Shown: positions 17,107 to 26,088 of the stretch, piece after piece
Numbering within the stretch: position 1 is the stretch's first letter
Layout: each line of letters opens with the position of its first letter
Assembly (NCBI GenBank): GCA_036386835.1
Contig: DASVUX010000032.1
Coordinates: 1-64,000 of the forward strand
Direction of reading: 5' to 3'
DNA: 64,000 nt
Source of the DNA: 2-12-FULL-35-15 sp036386835
GTDB taxonomy: Bacteria; Bacteroidota; Bacteroidia; 2-12-FULL-35-15
Translations under genes and position numbers: made by a program
Notes under the pieces: model-generated
Database searches by the model: none
What the model was told of the DNA's origin: nothing
The model's input: the letters and a program-made list of their open reading frames with translations, nothing else

Positions 17107-19455
17107 CTACTTCTTCTCCTGCGCTTTCTGCATGTAATTTACATCATTCGTATCAAAGCGGCCGGTGCGCTTTGACTTATAAAGCTCAAAGCGGGTCTTT
17201 ACCTCTGCTTTCGGCCATAGATTATTTTCTTCATCGATATCCGCTGTTTCACGGTATGGATCCACTTTAATGGATTTTACTTCCTTGTACTTTACGAAAG
17301 CCTTGGTAAAGTTATTTTCATCCTTCCTCCAGATATAAGCGCTGATCCTTTCCACTTCACTGGATCCATCGGCATAATTCCACTGGATTATCACCGGCAT
17401 TACTGCCCCGCCTTTATTTGAAAAAGTCAGCTCATAGTAAAAATTGCCTTCAAATCTTTTAAAGTCTTCATCCGTTGGAACGCTTAGTTTCGCATTCTGA
17501 TCCTTGCTGATTGTAGCATTCAGGTCCTCTTCAGTAGGTTTGTTATAGTAATAGTAATCGCGCAAAGCTGTATCAATATCAACCAGGAATTTTATCCCGC
17601 TTTCACGGTTGCGGATTTTCGAAATATGTTCAAACGGTGCATCCGGGCGGTTTGGCTTCACGGTTTCTATTTTTTCCTGGACGGTTTTTGCTTTGTCGAG
17701 AGTAAATGCTTTTACACTGTCCAGTGAAATATCAACCGGGTCCGTATCATAGAACCATGCCCTCCAGAACCAGTCGAGGTCAACACCGGAAGCATCTTCC
17801 ATGGTCCTGAAAAAATCTGCCGGGGTCGGGTGTTTGAATGCCCAGCGCTGTGCATATTGTTTGAACGCAAAATCAAAAAGCTGACGGCCCATCACAGTTT
17901 CCCGCAAAATGTTCAACGCGGTACACGGCTTGCCATACGCATTCGCCCCGAAATTATTTATATTCTCACTGTTGGTCATGATCGGCTCCAGCTGATCCTT
18001 TGAGAGCTTCATGTAATCAACAATCTTATAAGCAGGCCCTCGATTGGACGGATAGTTATTATCAAATTCCTGTTCGGTAAGGAACTGCACAAATGTATTC
18101 AGCCCTTCATCCATCCAGCTCCATTGGCGTTCATCACTATTTACGATCATCGGGAAAAAATTATGTCCGACCTCGTGGATGATCACCCCAAGCATTCCGT
18201 ATTTTGTTTTTTCTGTGTAAGTTCCGTCTGCCTCTGTTCTCCCGTAATTAAAGCAGATCATCGGGTATTCCATTCCATTCGATGCTTCAACACTTATAGC
18301 TGTCGGATATGGGTAATCGATCGTGTATTTGGAGTATGTTCGGATAGTGTGGGCAACGGCTTTTGTAGAATATTTGTTATAGAGTCCATAAGCTTCTTTT
18401 GCATAATAGCTCATGCACATCACATTTTTATTTCCCTGCTTTATTCCCATGGCATCCCAGATAAATTTCCGGGAACTGCCCCAGGCAAAATCACGTACAT
18501 TCTCTGCACTGTAAATCCATGTTTTAAAGCCGGTCTGATCAGGAGCTTTTTCTCTTGCCTTTGCTTCTTCAAGTGTAACGATCTCCACAGGCCTGTCGCT
18601 TGTCTGCGATTTAGTCCACCTGGCAAGCTGGGCCGGGTTAAGCACCGAAGCATAATTAGAGCAAACACCCGTAGCAGCTACCACGTGGTCCGCAGGCACC
18701 TTCATGCGTACCTTGAAATTCCCAAAAGCAAGCGAGAACTCGCCCCTCCCGGTAAATTGCTTGTTGTTCCAGCCGCCATAATCATTGTACACACACATTC
18801 TCGGGTACCATTGAGAAATGGTAAAGAGACTGTTCCCATCACCTTCAAAAAATTCGTAGCCTCCGCGTCCGCCCACCTTCATACGCTCAGGAATCTTATA
18901 ATTCCACTTTATTTTAAAGATGATCTGTTGTTTTGATTTTAATGAGACCGGGAGGTCGATCCGCATCATGGTGTTGTTTACTACGTAAGACAAACCTTTG
19001 CCCATAGCATCGGTAACGCTGAGGATATTAACGCCACCGTCTTTAAGCTGCTTCTTGGGATCCAGGGCTTCCAGCTGAATATCAGTAACAGGCTGCGTGA
19101 CCTTGCTTGCATCAAAATAATTGGCTTCATTGTTCGCATTGTGCTGGTTCTCATCAAGCTGGAGCCAGAGATAGCTAAGGGCATCCGGTGAGTTATTATA
19201 ATACGTGATCTGCTCGCTGCCTTCAAGTTTCAGTTCTTTCTCGTTAAGGAAAGCATCAATATCATAATCTGCACGCTGCTGCCAGTATTGATTTCCCGGG
19301 GCTCCGGAAGCTGCACGGTAATTATTCGGGGTCGGGAGAATGGTCCCGAGCTGTTCAAACTTATTACCGTGATTTGATTTGGGATTATTCCTGAGGTTCT
19401 GGGAAACAGAAATTCCCCAAGCGAACAGAAAACATGCTATTAATATCTTTTTCAT
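17107..19455 (-). CDS. Secreted M1 family metallopeptidase
   Basis: 782 residues with a signal peptide (1-18). The M1 gluzincin core is complete: HEVGHNFFP at about residue 425, then 18 residues to the zinc ligand Glu in WMDEGLNTF, which fits HEXXH-X18-E exactly. The substrate-binding GxMEN motif appears as SNGMEYPM. The C-terminal region (from about 570) is beta-rich and has no T9SS tail. By family knowledge it releases N-terminal residues from peptides in the periplasm. It lies 38 bp downstream of hupE on the same strand; M1 peptidase, HupE/UreJ and DUF6702 genes tend to be neighbours in this phylum (from memory). Confidence 0.92.
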   Translation of the reverse strand: MKKILIACFLFAWGISVSQNLRNNPKSNHGNKFEQLGTILPTPNNYRAASGAPGNQYWQQRADYDIDAFLNEKELKLEGSEQITYYNNSPDALSYLWLQLDENQHNANNEANYFDASKVTQPVTDIQLEALDPKKQLKDGGVNILSVTDAMGKGLSYVVNNTMMRIDLPVSLKSKQQIIFKIKWNYKIPERMKVGGRGGYEFFEGDGNSLFTISQWYPRMCVYNDYGGWNNKQFTGRGEFSLAFGNFKVRMKVPADHVVAATGVCSNYASVLNPAQLARWTKSQTSDRPVEIVTLEEAKAREKAPDQTGFKTWIYSAENVRDFAWGSSRKFIWDAMGIKQGNKNVMCMSYYAKEAYGLYNKYSTKAVAHTIRTYSKYTIDYPYPTAISVEASNGMEYPMICFNYGRTEADGTYTEKTKYGMLGVIIHEVGHNFFPMIVNSDERQWSWMDEGLNTFVQFLTEQEFDNNYPSNRGPAYKIVDYMKLSKDQLEPIMTNSENINNFGANAYGKPCTALNILRETVMGRQLFDFAFKQYAQRWAFKHPTPADFFRTMEDASGVDLDWFWRAWFYDTDPVDISLDSVKAFTLDKAKTVQEKIETVKPNRPDAPFEHISKIRNRESGIKFLVDIDTALRDYYYYNKPTEEDLNATISKDQNAKLSVPTDEDFKRFEGNFYYELTFSNKGGAVMPVIIQWNYADGSSEVERISAYIWRKDENNFTKAFVKYKEVKSIKVDPYRETADIDEENNLWPKAEVKTRFELYKSKRTGRFDTNDVNYMQKAQEKK

Positions 19456-19493
19456 TCTAAAATGTGCTTATATAATCAATCAATTAGTTTTTG

Positions 19494-20084
19494 TCATTTT
19501 ACCAGTTCGCCAAACCGTTCAACCGCCATCATAAAAGCGATTCCAAAAACGGCAGAAGAAATAAAGAAATCCAGCCGGTTTCTTTGGATCTTAAAAAGGC
19601 TTGTTAAAGCTACAGAAAATAACAAAATAACTGTAAGGATTATTAGCTGACCGGCTTCTAAACCTATATTAAAGGCGAATAATGGTGATAAGATGTTATC
19701 AGCCGAGCCCAGCAGTGAGCGTAGCAGCGTGGAGAATCCTAAACCGTGAATTAATCCGAAGATCAATGCCAGCCAGTAATTTCCGCCAAAATTTTCTTTA
19801 ACCGGTTCATTCCTTTTATACAGATTAAACATGCAGGTAAAAAGGATGGTAACAGGGATAAGGAATTCGACCAACCCGGCATCAATATTGATGATACGAA
19901 GGACGCTCAATGCCAGTGTCAGGGAATGGCCGATTGTAAACGCAGTTATAAGCATCAGCAAGCCTTTCCATTCTTTTAACGTATAGCTTCCACAAAGTGC
20001 GACCAGGAAAAGAATGTGGTCATAGCCCTGAAGATCTGCAATGTGTGCAAAACCGGTACTGAACCAGATATAAAAACCGTTCAA
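19494..20084 (-). CDS. HupE/UreJ family membrane protein, TTG start
   Basis: 196 residues, about six membrane helices. Family marks are GFAHIADLQGYDHILFLVAL near the start, TAFTIGHSLTLALS, and FGLIHGLGFSTLL, whose His and Asp residues probably bind or pass a metal ion. HupE/UreJ proteins are linked to nickel or cobalt uptake, but the Bacteroidota members are not assigned. The only possible initiation in frame before the first conserved block is TTG at 20084 (or the preceding ATT), because a TAA lies two codons upstream and no ATG occurs before the second helix. The gene is divergent from the DUF6702 gene with no intergenic space to speak of. Confidence 0.85.
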   Translation of the reverse strand: MNGFYIWFSTGFAHIADLQGYDHILFLVALCGSYTLKEWKGLLMLITAFTIGHSLTLALSVLRIINIDAGLVEFLIPVTILFTCMFNLYKRNEPVKENFGGNYWLALIFGLIHGLGFSTLLRSLLGSADNILSPLFAFNIGLEAGQLIILTVILLFSVALTSLFKIQRNRLDFFISSAVFGIAFMMAVERFGELVK

Positions 20085-20103
20085 AATGTCTTATTTTTAT
20101 AAA

Positions 20104-20628
20104 ATGAAGCGCAGCAAGATTACTTATTTTCCGGCAAAAGCCCTTATCATCTCCGGCCTTTTTTTAATCGTCACCTCTTTTACCCCGATCCACCGGTTTT
20201 ACCTGAGCCTGACGGAAGTGAGGATGGATACGAAAAAACAAACCCTGGATGTCAGCTGCAAATTATTTACCGATGACCTGGAGGATGCATTATTCAGGAA
20301 ATACGGAAAGAAGATCGACCTTGCCTCTTCATCCAAGAACAAGGATGTGCAGGTACTTGTATTTAACTATATAACGGAAAATTTCAAGGTGAATGTAGGC
20401 GGAAAACTGCAGTCACTGACCTTCGTTGGCTTTGAAACCGATATGGATGCTACCTGGTGTTATCTCGAATCTGTCCCTTTTATAAGTAAAGGCAAAGTAA
20501 CGGCAATGAATACATTGCTTTATGATTACCTCCCTGAACAATCGAACATGATGCATTTTTATCTTGACGATGTGGAGAAAAGCGCAAAACTGGTGAACCC
20601 GGAAAAGACAGCCCAGTTTGATTTTTAA
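20104..20628 (+). CDS. DUF6702 family protein
   Basis: 174 residues from the ATG at 20104 (an upstream in-frame ATG at 20086 would add MSYFYK). I prefer 20104 because it gives a normal signal or anchor: MKRSKITYFPAKALIISGLFLIVTSF. The body has the DUF6702 pattern: HRFYLSLTEVRMDTKKQTLDVSCKLFTDDLEDAL, GKLQSLTFVGFE, and YLPEQSNMMHFYLDDV near the end. The function is unknown. It is divergent from hupE, and any promoter must lie inside hupE. An ACGAAT repeat begins right after its stop. Confidence 0.82.
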   Translation: MKRSKITYFPAKALIISGLFLIVTSFTPIHRFYLSLTEVRMDTKKQTLDVSCKLFTDDLEDALFRKYGKKIDLASSSKNKDVQVLVFNYITENFKVNVGGKLQSLTFVGFETDMDATWCYLESVPFISKGKVTAMNTLLYDYLPEQSNMMHFYLDDVEKSAKLVNPEKTAQFDF

Positions 20629-20629
20629 A

Positions 20630-20646
20630 ATGTACGAATAACGAAT
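20630..20646 (+). repeat. ACGAAT-type intergenic repeat, copy 1
   Basis: ATGTACGAATAACGAAT occurs exactly here and again at 21766-21782, one copy on each side of accA. Further ACGAAT/CGAAT words follow to 20664. The pattern looks like a dispersed intergenic element rather than a terminator. Confidence 0.55.
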
Positions 20647-20764
20647 GTAAAACGAATTCCCGAATCAATGAGTGCGGCTTAACTTTCTATCGTTTGTAAA
20701 GCTCCATAAATTTAACCATCAGGAAGCCGGTTTGCGACTAAACCTTCAATCGCCAAACCCGAAA

Positions 20765-21724
20765 CTAATTCGCTTCCTCAACCACTCCCATTGCGCAAAA
20801 CTTCTCAATACGAAGGTCTACACGTTTTTTAGGGTCGAGTTTCTGGAGTTCCGCTATGTGCTTTTTGATCTCTTCTTTAACAGTCGAGAAGATCTCCTGG
20901 TGGTTATTATGAGCACCACCCAATGGTTCAGGAATAATCCCGTCAATAAGCTTATTTCCAAGCATGTCGGTCGCTGTTAATTTCAGCGCTTCCGCAGCAC
21001 GCTCTTTATTATTCCAGTTTCTCCATAAAATGGAAGAGCATGATTCCGGAGAAATTACAGAATACCAGGTATTCTCCAGCATTAATACTTTATCACCGAT
21101 ACCTATCCCTAATGCGCCACCTGATGCGCCTTCCCCGATCACTATGCAGATCACAGGCACTTTCAGCTGCGACATTTCAAGCAAATTTCTTGCGATCGCT
21201 TCACCCTGTCCGCGTTCTTCCGCCTCAAGACCCGGATAAGCACCCGGAGTATCAATCAGCGTTACAATAGGCTTGTTGAATTTTTCCGCCAGCTTCATTA
21301 AACGGAGAGCTTTACGATATCCTTCAGGGTTCGGCATTCCGAAGTTTCGGATCTGGCGCATCTTGGTATTGATCCCTTTCTGCTGTCCGATGAACATCAC
21401 GGTTTGTCCGTCAACACTTCCGAAACCGCCTACCATCGCTTTATCATCCTTAACTGTCCTGTCGCCATGCAATTCCATGAACGTTCCACCGGTGATATAA
21501 TCGATATAGGCTAAGGTATAAGGACGGTCAGGGTGCCTCGACACCTGTACACGCTGCCATGGAGTTAAATTACTGTATATCTCCGTACGGGCTTGTTTTA
21601 TCTTTTCTTCAATATCGGCAGTGGTTTTAGATACATCCACCCCGCTTTTTTCAGCAACCTGCTGCACTTTTTCAAGCTGTTCCACCAATTCAGCGATTGG
21701 TTTTTCAAAATCCAAATAATTCAT
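20765..21724 (-). CDS. accA: Acetyl-CoA carboxylase carboxyltransferase subunit alpha
   Basis: 319 residues, full family length. The N-terminal helix (FEKPIAELVEQLEKVQ) and the carboxyltransferase core are present: HPDRPYTLAYID, GQQKGINT, RNFGMPNPEGYRKALRLMKLAEKF, TLIDTPGAYPGLEAEERGQGEAIARNL and IGEGASGGALGIG, with the C-terminal PEPLGGAHNN. It transfers the carboxyl group from biotin to acetyl-CoA to make malonyl-CoA, the first committed step of fatty acid synthesis, as an alpha2beta2 complex with AccD. No accD or accBC is in the window, which is normal for this phylum. It is flanked on both sides by the ACGAAT repeat. Confidence 0.97.
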   Translation of the reverse strand: MNYLDFEKPIAELVEQLEKVQQVAEKSGVDVSKTTADIEEKIKQARTEIYSNLTPWQRVQVSRHPDRPYTLAYIDYITGGTFMELHGDRTVKDDKAMVGGFGSVDGQTVMFIGQQKGINTKMRQIRNFGMPNPEGYRKALRLMKLAEKFNKPIVTLIDTPGAYPGLEAEERGQGEAIARNLLEMSQLKVPVICIVIGEGASGGALGIGIGDKVLMLENTWYSVISPESCSSILWRNWNNKERAAEALKLTATDMLGNKLIDGIIPEPLGGAHNNHQEIFSTVKEEIKKHIAELQKLDPKKRVDLRIEKFCAMGVVEEAN

Positions 21725-21765
21725 CTTTCTATGCTTTGATTAAGGAGTGCTAAAATACTAAAAAT

Positions 21766-21830
21766 ATGTACGAATAACGAATCTGTGGTACAGATAGCGA
21801 ATCTATACGAATTTACGAATCTGTAGGTGT
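21766..21830 (+). repeat. ACGAAT-type intergenic repeat, copy 2
   Basis: Starts with the same 17-mer as at 20630-20646. It continues with CGAATCTGT (21779-21787), GCGAATCTATACGAATTTACGAATCTGT to about 21823, so the word CGAATCTGT appears twice in 45 bp. It lies between the divergent starts of accA and ispE and could affect either promoter. Confidence 0.5.
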
Positions 21831-21859
21831 TATATATGTGTTTTCGTTTACTTTGTATT

Positions 21860-22681
21860 ATGATCACATTTCCCAACGCTAAAATAAATATCGGACTTAA
21901 TATCATTGAAAAACGAAGTGATGGCTTTCACAATATTCAAAGTGTGATGTATCCTGTCGGCCTCAGGGATGCACTTGAGGTAGTTGAAAATACTGAATCG
22001 AAGGAAAATGTAACATTCACTTCAAGCGGAATTACGATCCCGGGTGACCCATCTTCGAATTTAATAGTAAAGGCTTACAACCTGATTTCTCAAGACCTTG
22101 TACTTCCAAAAATCAAAGTCCATCTTCATAAACATATTCCTATCGGTGCGGGGCTTGGGGGGGGATCTTCAGATGCGGCCTTCTTTATCAGGCTGATGCA
22201 GGAAAAATTCGAACTCGACATTGCCTGGGGAGAAATGCATCATTATGCAAGGCTACTGGGAAGCGATTGCTCTTTCTTTATCAGCAACAAGCCGGCTTTT
22301 GCTGAAGGCAAGGGTGATGAATATGAATCAGTCAGTGTAAACCTGAAAGGATATTACATCGTTCTTGTTTATCCCAACATACATGTGAATACAGCCAAAG
22401 CTTACAGCGGTGTAAAGCCTAAAACTCCTGCCCGCTCCCTTGAAGACGATATTCAGAATTTAGCAATAGACGACTGGAAAGAATGTATTCAGAATGATTT
22501 TGAAGATTCTATCTTTCCGCAATTTCCTGCAATAAAAAAGATAAAAGAACAGCTTTATGAAGCAGGTGCAGTTTATGCTTCTATGAGCGGCAGCGGCTCC
22601 ACTCTTTATGGAATATTTCAAGGAAAAACCAACCTGAAGAATCAGTTTGGTGATTGTTTTGTTTTTGAAGGGGAGTTGTAA
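21860..22681 (+). CDS. ispE: 4-diphosphocytidyl-2-C-methyl-D-erythritol kinase
   Basis: 273 residues from the ATG at 21860 (MITFPNAKINIGLNI); the longer in-frame version adds eleven residues with no similarity to the family start. The GHMP kinase ATP loop is PIGAGLGGGSSDAAFF (about 90-105), and the C-terminal motif is YASMSGSGSTLYGIF. It phosphorylates CDP-ME in the MEP isoprenoid pathway, in the cytoplasm. The Gly-rich loop is encoded by a run of eight G, which is explained by the GLGGGSS codons. The gene is convergent with carB, 47 bp apart. Confidence 0.95.
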   Translation: MITFPNAKINIGLNIIEKRSDGFHNIQSVMYPVGLRDALEVVENTESKENVTFTSSGITIPGDPSSNLIVKAYNLISQDLVLPKIKVHLHKHIPIGAGLGGGSSDAAFFIRLMQEKFELDIAWGEMHHYARLLGSDCSFFISNKPAFAEGKGDEYESVSVNLKGYYIVLVYPNIHVNTAKAYSGVKPKTPARSLEDDIQNLAIDDWKECIQNDFEDSIFPQFPAIKKIKEQLYEAGAVYASMSGSGSTLYGIFQGKTNLKNQFGDCFVFEGEL

Positions 22682-22683
22682 TA

Positions 22684-22727
22684 AGCCCTTACTCCCCTCT
22701 CCAAAGAGAGAGGAGTAAGGGGGTGAG
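22684..22727. repeat. Palindromic element between ispE and carB
   Basis: The gap between the convergent ispE and carB stops is nearly all one imperfect palindrome: CTTACTCCCCTCTCC / GAGAGGAGTAAG, followed by GGGGTGAGGTCAC. It lacks a T-run, so it is not a standard terminator. The CCCCTCTCC...GGGGTGAGG wording is of the kind seen as dispersed intergenic palindromes in Bacteroidota genomes, from memory. Confidence 0.45.
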
Positions 22728-22728
22728 G

Positions 22729-25548
22729 TCACTTACTCAGATACAGATTTCTTTCAGAGTAAATATTATGGAAAAACTCATCCGTGAGATCATCAATGAA
22801 GTAAATCGCTTCACCGGTTGATTTCATTTCAGGTCCGAGCTCTTTGGTTACTTCCGGGAATTTTTCATAGGAGAAAACCGGGATCTTTATCGCATAGCCT
22901 TTTTTACGCGGATTGAATTTAAAATCCTTCACTTTCTTTTCACCCAGCATTACTTTTGTCGCGTAATTCACATACGGTTCATCATACGCTTTGGCAATGA
23001 AAGGGACGGTCCGGGATGCACGTGGATTGGCCTCAATAATGTACACCACTTCATTTTTTATGGCGAACTGAATGTTCAGTAACCCTACTGTTTTTAAAGC
23101 GATAGCAATGGTCTTAGTGTGCTGTTCGATCTGTTTAATTACGTTTTCGCTCAGATCGAAAGGTGGTAATACTGCGTATGAATCACCTGAATGAATCCCT
23201 GCAGGTTCAATGTGTTCCATGATACCGATAATGTAATTATCCACGCCATCACAAATTGAATCAGACTCGGCTTCAATTGCGCCTTCAAGAAAATGATCAA
23301 GCAATACCTGGTTGCCAGGATGATCTTTGAGAAGATTAACAACATGCTGTTCCAGCTCCTGTTCATTGATCACGATCTTCATATTCTGGCCGCCTAATAC
23401 ATACGAAGGCCTTACTAGTAAAGGAAAACCCAATCTCTTGGAAAGCTCAACCGCCTGTTCCGCATCTTCAATCACACCGAATTCAGGATATGGAATATTG
23501 TGCTCTTTTAGCAGGTTGGAAAAGCTTCCGCGGTCTTCTGCAAGATCGAGTGATTTATAATCCGTTCCGATGATCTTAATCCCGTATCGCTCCAGCTTTT
23601 CAGCAAGCTTTAAGGCTGTTTGCCCGCCAAGCTGAACGATTACCCCTTCGGGTTTTTCATTCAATATAATGTCATAAATATGCTCCCAGAAAACAGGCTC
23701 GAAATATAACTTATCAGCAACATTAAAATCAGTGGAAACAGTTTCCGGGTTGCAGTTGATCATGATCGTTTCATACCCGCACTCTTTTGCGGCGAGCACG
23801 CCATGAACACAGCTGTAATCAAATTCGATCCCCTGGCCTATACGGTTCGGGCCGCTGCCGAGCACCACGATCTTTTTCTTATCAGAGGCGATCGATTCAT
23901 TCTCATCTTCAAACGTACTGTAATAATATGGTGTTTGTGCTTCAAATTCCGCAGCACATGTATCAACCATTTTATAAACGCGTTTAATATTCAGTTCATT
24001 TCTTCGGTTGAAAACCTCGCTTTCCAGGCATTTGAGAAGGTGAGCGATCTGCCTGTCGGCATAACCTTTCTGTTTTGCTTCATATAAAAGCTCACGCGGC
24101 AATGTGGTAAGAGTATATTTTGAGATCTCGTTCTCCAGTAAGATAAGATCCTCGATCTGGTTCAAAAACCACGGATCAATGCGGGTTAATTTCTGTATTG
24201 TTTTTATAGAAATACCCAGCTTTATTGAATCATAGATATGGAATAAGCGATTCCAGCTCGGGCGTTCAAGACTTTTCAGCAATTCATTCTGATTGGTTAC
24301 TTCCCTTCCATCGGCTCCAAGACCATTTCGCTTTATTTCAAGCGACTGACAAGCTTTTTGAAGTGCTTCCTGGAAACAGCGGCCAATTCCCATGACCTCA
24401 CCTACTGATTTCATCTGGAAGCCAAGTTCACGATTCGCGCCTTTGAACTTATCAAAATTCCAGCGCGGGATCTTTACGATTACATAATCAAGGGTTGGCT
24501 CAAAAAACGCGGATGTTGATTTAGTGATCTGGTTCTGCAGCTCATCAAGGTTATAGCCTATGGCCAGCTTGGAGGCAATCTTCGCAATCGGATACCCGGT
24601 GGCTTTACTTGCCAATGCTGAAGAACGTGATACGCGCGGGTTTATCTCTATAGCAATAATTTCTTCCGAATCATCAGGATTTACCGCAAACTGCACATTA
24701 CATCCTCCCGCGAAATTACCTATACTGCGCATCATCATGATCGCCATGGTACGCATTTTCTGGAATGTGGTATCTGACAAGGTCATTGCAGGAGCAACAG
24801 TTATACTGTCGCCTGTATGCACACCCATTGGATCAAAGTTCTCTATCGAACAAATGATTGTAACATTATCATTATTATCCCGGAGCAGTTCCAGCTCATA
24901 TTCTTTCCATCCAAGAACAGCTTTATCGATCAATACTTCATGGATTGGTGATGTATGAAGGCCCCTGTCGAGCAGCTTGTCAAAATCTTCCTTGTGATAA
25001 ACAACACTTCCCCCGCTTCCGCCCAATGTGAAGGAAGGGCGTATAACCAGTGGGAAACCGAATTCCTGGGCGATCTCCTTTCCTTCCAGGAAAGAGCGGC
25101 AGATCTTTGAAGGGGCCATCCCCACCCCTATTGAATTCATCCGCTGGCGGAATTTATCACGATCTTCCGTAACCTCTATGGCGTCAATATCCACACCGAT
25201 CATACGGACATTGTATTTCTTCCAGATGCCCATCTCATCACATTTCATTGCGAGGTTCAAAGCGGTTTGACCGCCCATTGTCGGCAATACTGCATCAATA
25301 TCTTTATTTTCCTCAAGGATCTTTACGATCGACTTCACTTCAAGGGGCAGCAGGTAGATATTTTCTGCGGTAACCTTGTCCGTCATGATCGTAGCCGGGT
25401 TTGAGTTGATCAGGGTGACTTTTATACCTTCCTCCTTTAGCGAACGGGCCGCTTGTGAACCGGAATAATCGAATTCACAGGCCTGTCCTATTACAATCGG
25501 GCCACTGCCTATTATTAATACTGATTTTATGGAGTTATCTTTTGGCAT
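22729..25548 (-). CDS. carB: Carbamoyl-phosphate synthase large subunit
   Basis: 939 residues. Two ATP-grasp halves are visible: the first starts IKSVLIIGSGPIVIGQACEF and has LGGSGGSVVY and EINPRVSRSSALASKATGYP; the second starts KKIVVLGSGPNRIGQGIEFD at about residue 560 and has EANPRASRTVPF. The MGS-like allosteric domain (about 130 residues at the C-terminus of E. coli CarB) is absent; the protein ends soon after the second synthetase, as is usual in this phylum. It makes carbamoyl phosphate from glutamine-derived ammonia, bicarbonate and 2 ATP for arginine and pyrimidine synthesis, with CarA, which is not in the window. Confidence 0.97.
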   Translation of the reverse strand: MPKDNSIKSVLIIGSGPIVIGQACEFDYSGSQAARSLKEEGIKVTLINSNPATIMTDKVTAENIYLLPLEVKSIVKILEENKDIDAVLPTMGGQTALNLAMKCDEMGIWKKYNVRMIGVDIDAIEVTEDRDKFRQRMNSIGVGMAPSKICRSFLEGKEIAQEFGFPLVIRPSFTLGGSGGSVVYHKEDFDKLLDRGLHTSPIHEVLIDKAVLGWKEYELELLRDNNDNVTIICSIENFDPMGVHTGDSITVAPAMTLSDTTFQKMRTMAIMMMRSIGNFAGGCNVQFAVNPDDSEEIIAIEINPRVSRSSALASKATGYPIAKIASKLAIGYNLDELQNQITKSTSAFFEPTLDYVIVKIPRWNFDKFKGANRELGFQMKSVGEVMGIGRCFQEALQKACQSLEIKRNGLGADGREVTNQNELLKSLERPSWNRLFHIYDSIKLGISIKTIQKLTRIDPWFLNQIEDLILLENEISKYTLTTLPRELLYEAKQKGYADRQIAHLLKCLESEVFNRRNELNIKRVYKMVDTCAAEFEAQTPYYYSTFEDENESIASDKKKIVVLGSGPNRIGQGIEFDYSCVHGVLAAKECGYETIMINCNPETVSTDFNVADKLYFEPVFWEHIYDIILNEKPEGVIVQLGGQTALKLAEKLERYGIKIIGTDYKSLDLAEDRGSFSNLLKEHNIPYPEFGVIEDAEQAVELSKRLGFPLLVRPSYVLGGQNMKIVINEQELEQHVVNLLKDHPGNQVLLDHFLEGAIEAESDSICDGVDNYIIGIMEHIEPAGIHSGDSYAVLPPFDLSENVIKQIEQHTKTIAIALKTVGLLNIQFAIKNEVVYIIEANPRASRTVPFIAKAYDEPYVNYATKVMLGEKKVKDFKFNPRKKGYAIKIPVFSYEKFPEVTKELGPEMKSTGEAIYFIDDLTDEFFHNIYSERNLYLSK

Positions 25549-25658
25549 AATTTAATGTGCTGATGTGAAAATTTATCAATTTGAAAATGAATACGAAAAT
25601 ATCCTTTTCGTGGGGTTTAAGACTTAATTTTTATAAGCGGTTTTCAACATTTTAGGGC

Positions 25659-25695
25659 AAAAAAAATGCTTCTCGGCTGAGAAGCATTTTTTTAA
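25659..25695 (-). terminator. Rho-independent terminator after rpmH
   Basis: Stem AAATGCTTCTC / GAGAAGCATTT with GGCT loop, with a long T-run on the minus strand side. It lies 37 bp after the rpmH stop. A T-run on the other side makes it potentially bidirectional. Confidence 0.85.
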
Positions 25696-25731
25696 TATCT
25701 AATTTTCAAATTGTATCATTCTCAAATTGAC

Positions 25732-25887
25732 TTATTTATGAGTTTTTTCGTCAGAAACAGTTAATTTCTTTCTGCCTTTTGCCCTGCGGGATTTCAACAC
25801 CCTGCGACCATTAGCAGATGCCATTCTTTCACGGAAACCGTGCTTGTTTCTTCTTTTCTTTTGCGATGGTTGGAATGTACGTAACAT
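25732..25887 (-). CDS. rpmH: 50S ribosomal protein L34
   Basis: 51 residues beginning MLRTFQPSQKKRRNKHGFRE, then RMASANGRRVLKSRRAKGRK, the universal L34 signature with its Arg/Lys-rich body. The family is usually about 44-53 residues, so this is complete. It is a component of the large ribosomal subunit near 23S rRNA helices. rnpA and yidC, common neighbours in other phyla, are not next to it. It is monocistronic, with a strong promoter at 25963-25991 and a terminator at 25659-25695. The leader of about 70 nt contains a small hairpin (25905-25918). Confidence 0.97.
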   Translation of the reverse strand: MLRTFQPSQKKRRNKHGFRERMASANGRRVLKSRRAKGRKKLTVSDEKTHK

Positions 25888-25904
25888 TGTTGCTTATGTT
25901 TTGC

Positions 25905-25918
25905 GCCTGGTTACAGGC
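25905..25918 (-). other. Small hairpin in rpmH leader
   Basis: GCCTG / CAGGC stem with a GTTA loop in the 5' untranslated region of rpmH, between its promoter and start codon. It could affect mRNA stability or translation; no known riboregulator is recognised. Confidence 0.3.
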
Positions 25919-25962
25919 AATTAATATTCTTAAAAAAGCCCTATTATTTCTAAATCGGGATG

Positions 25963-25991
25963 CAAAGATAAAAAGTTTTTCTGTTCTGCAA
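25963..25991 (-). promoter_or_regulatory. rpmH promoter (TTG-N18-TATCTTTG)
   Basis: On the minus strand TTG at 25991-25989, an 18-bp spacer and TATCTTTG at 25970-25963 match the Bacteroidota housekeeping promoter well. The ATG follows 75 bp downstream. It is a useful contrast to the six -33-less promoters of the glycan regulon. Confidence 0.75.
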
Positions 25992-26034
25992 ACTTTTTAT
26001 TTCAAAAATACACTAAAATTCCCTTTTCAGGCAG

Positions 26035-26064
26035 AAAAAAGGCCTTCATTTCTCTGAAGGCCTT
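26035..26064 (-). terminator. Rho-independent terminator after pgi
   Basis: Stem AAGGCCTTCA / TGAAGGCCTT with a 6-nt loop, followed on the minus strand by a T-run. It lies 24 bp after the pgi stop. Confidence 0.88.
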
Positions 26065-26088
26065 CTTTAATTTCAATTTCTTAAAGTG

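Noticed and set aside
18124..18936. 270-residue open frame antisense to the M1 peptidase
   Set aside because: Cys/His-rich nonsense composition and full overlap with a conserved enzyme.
22153..22175. Run of eight G in ispE as a phase-variation tract
   Set aside because: It encodes the conserved GLGGGSS ATP loop of an essential enzyme; a shift would abolish activity, and only normal Gly codons are needed to explain it.
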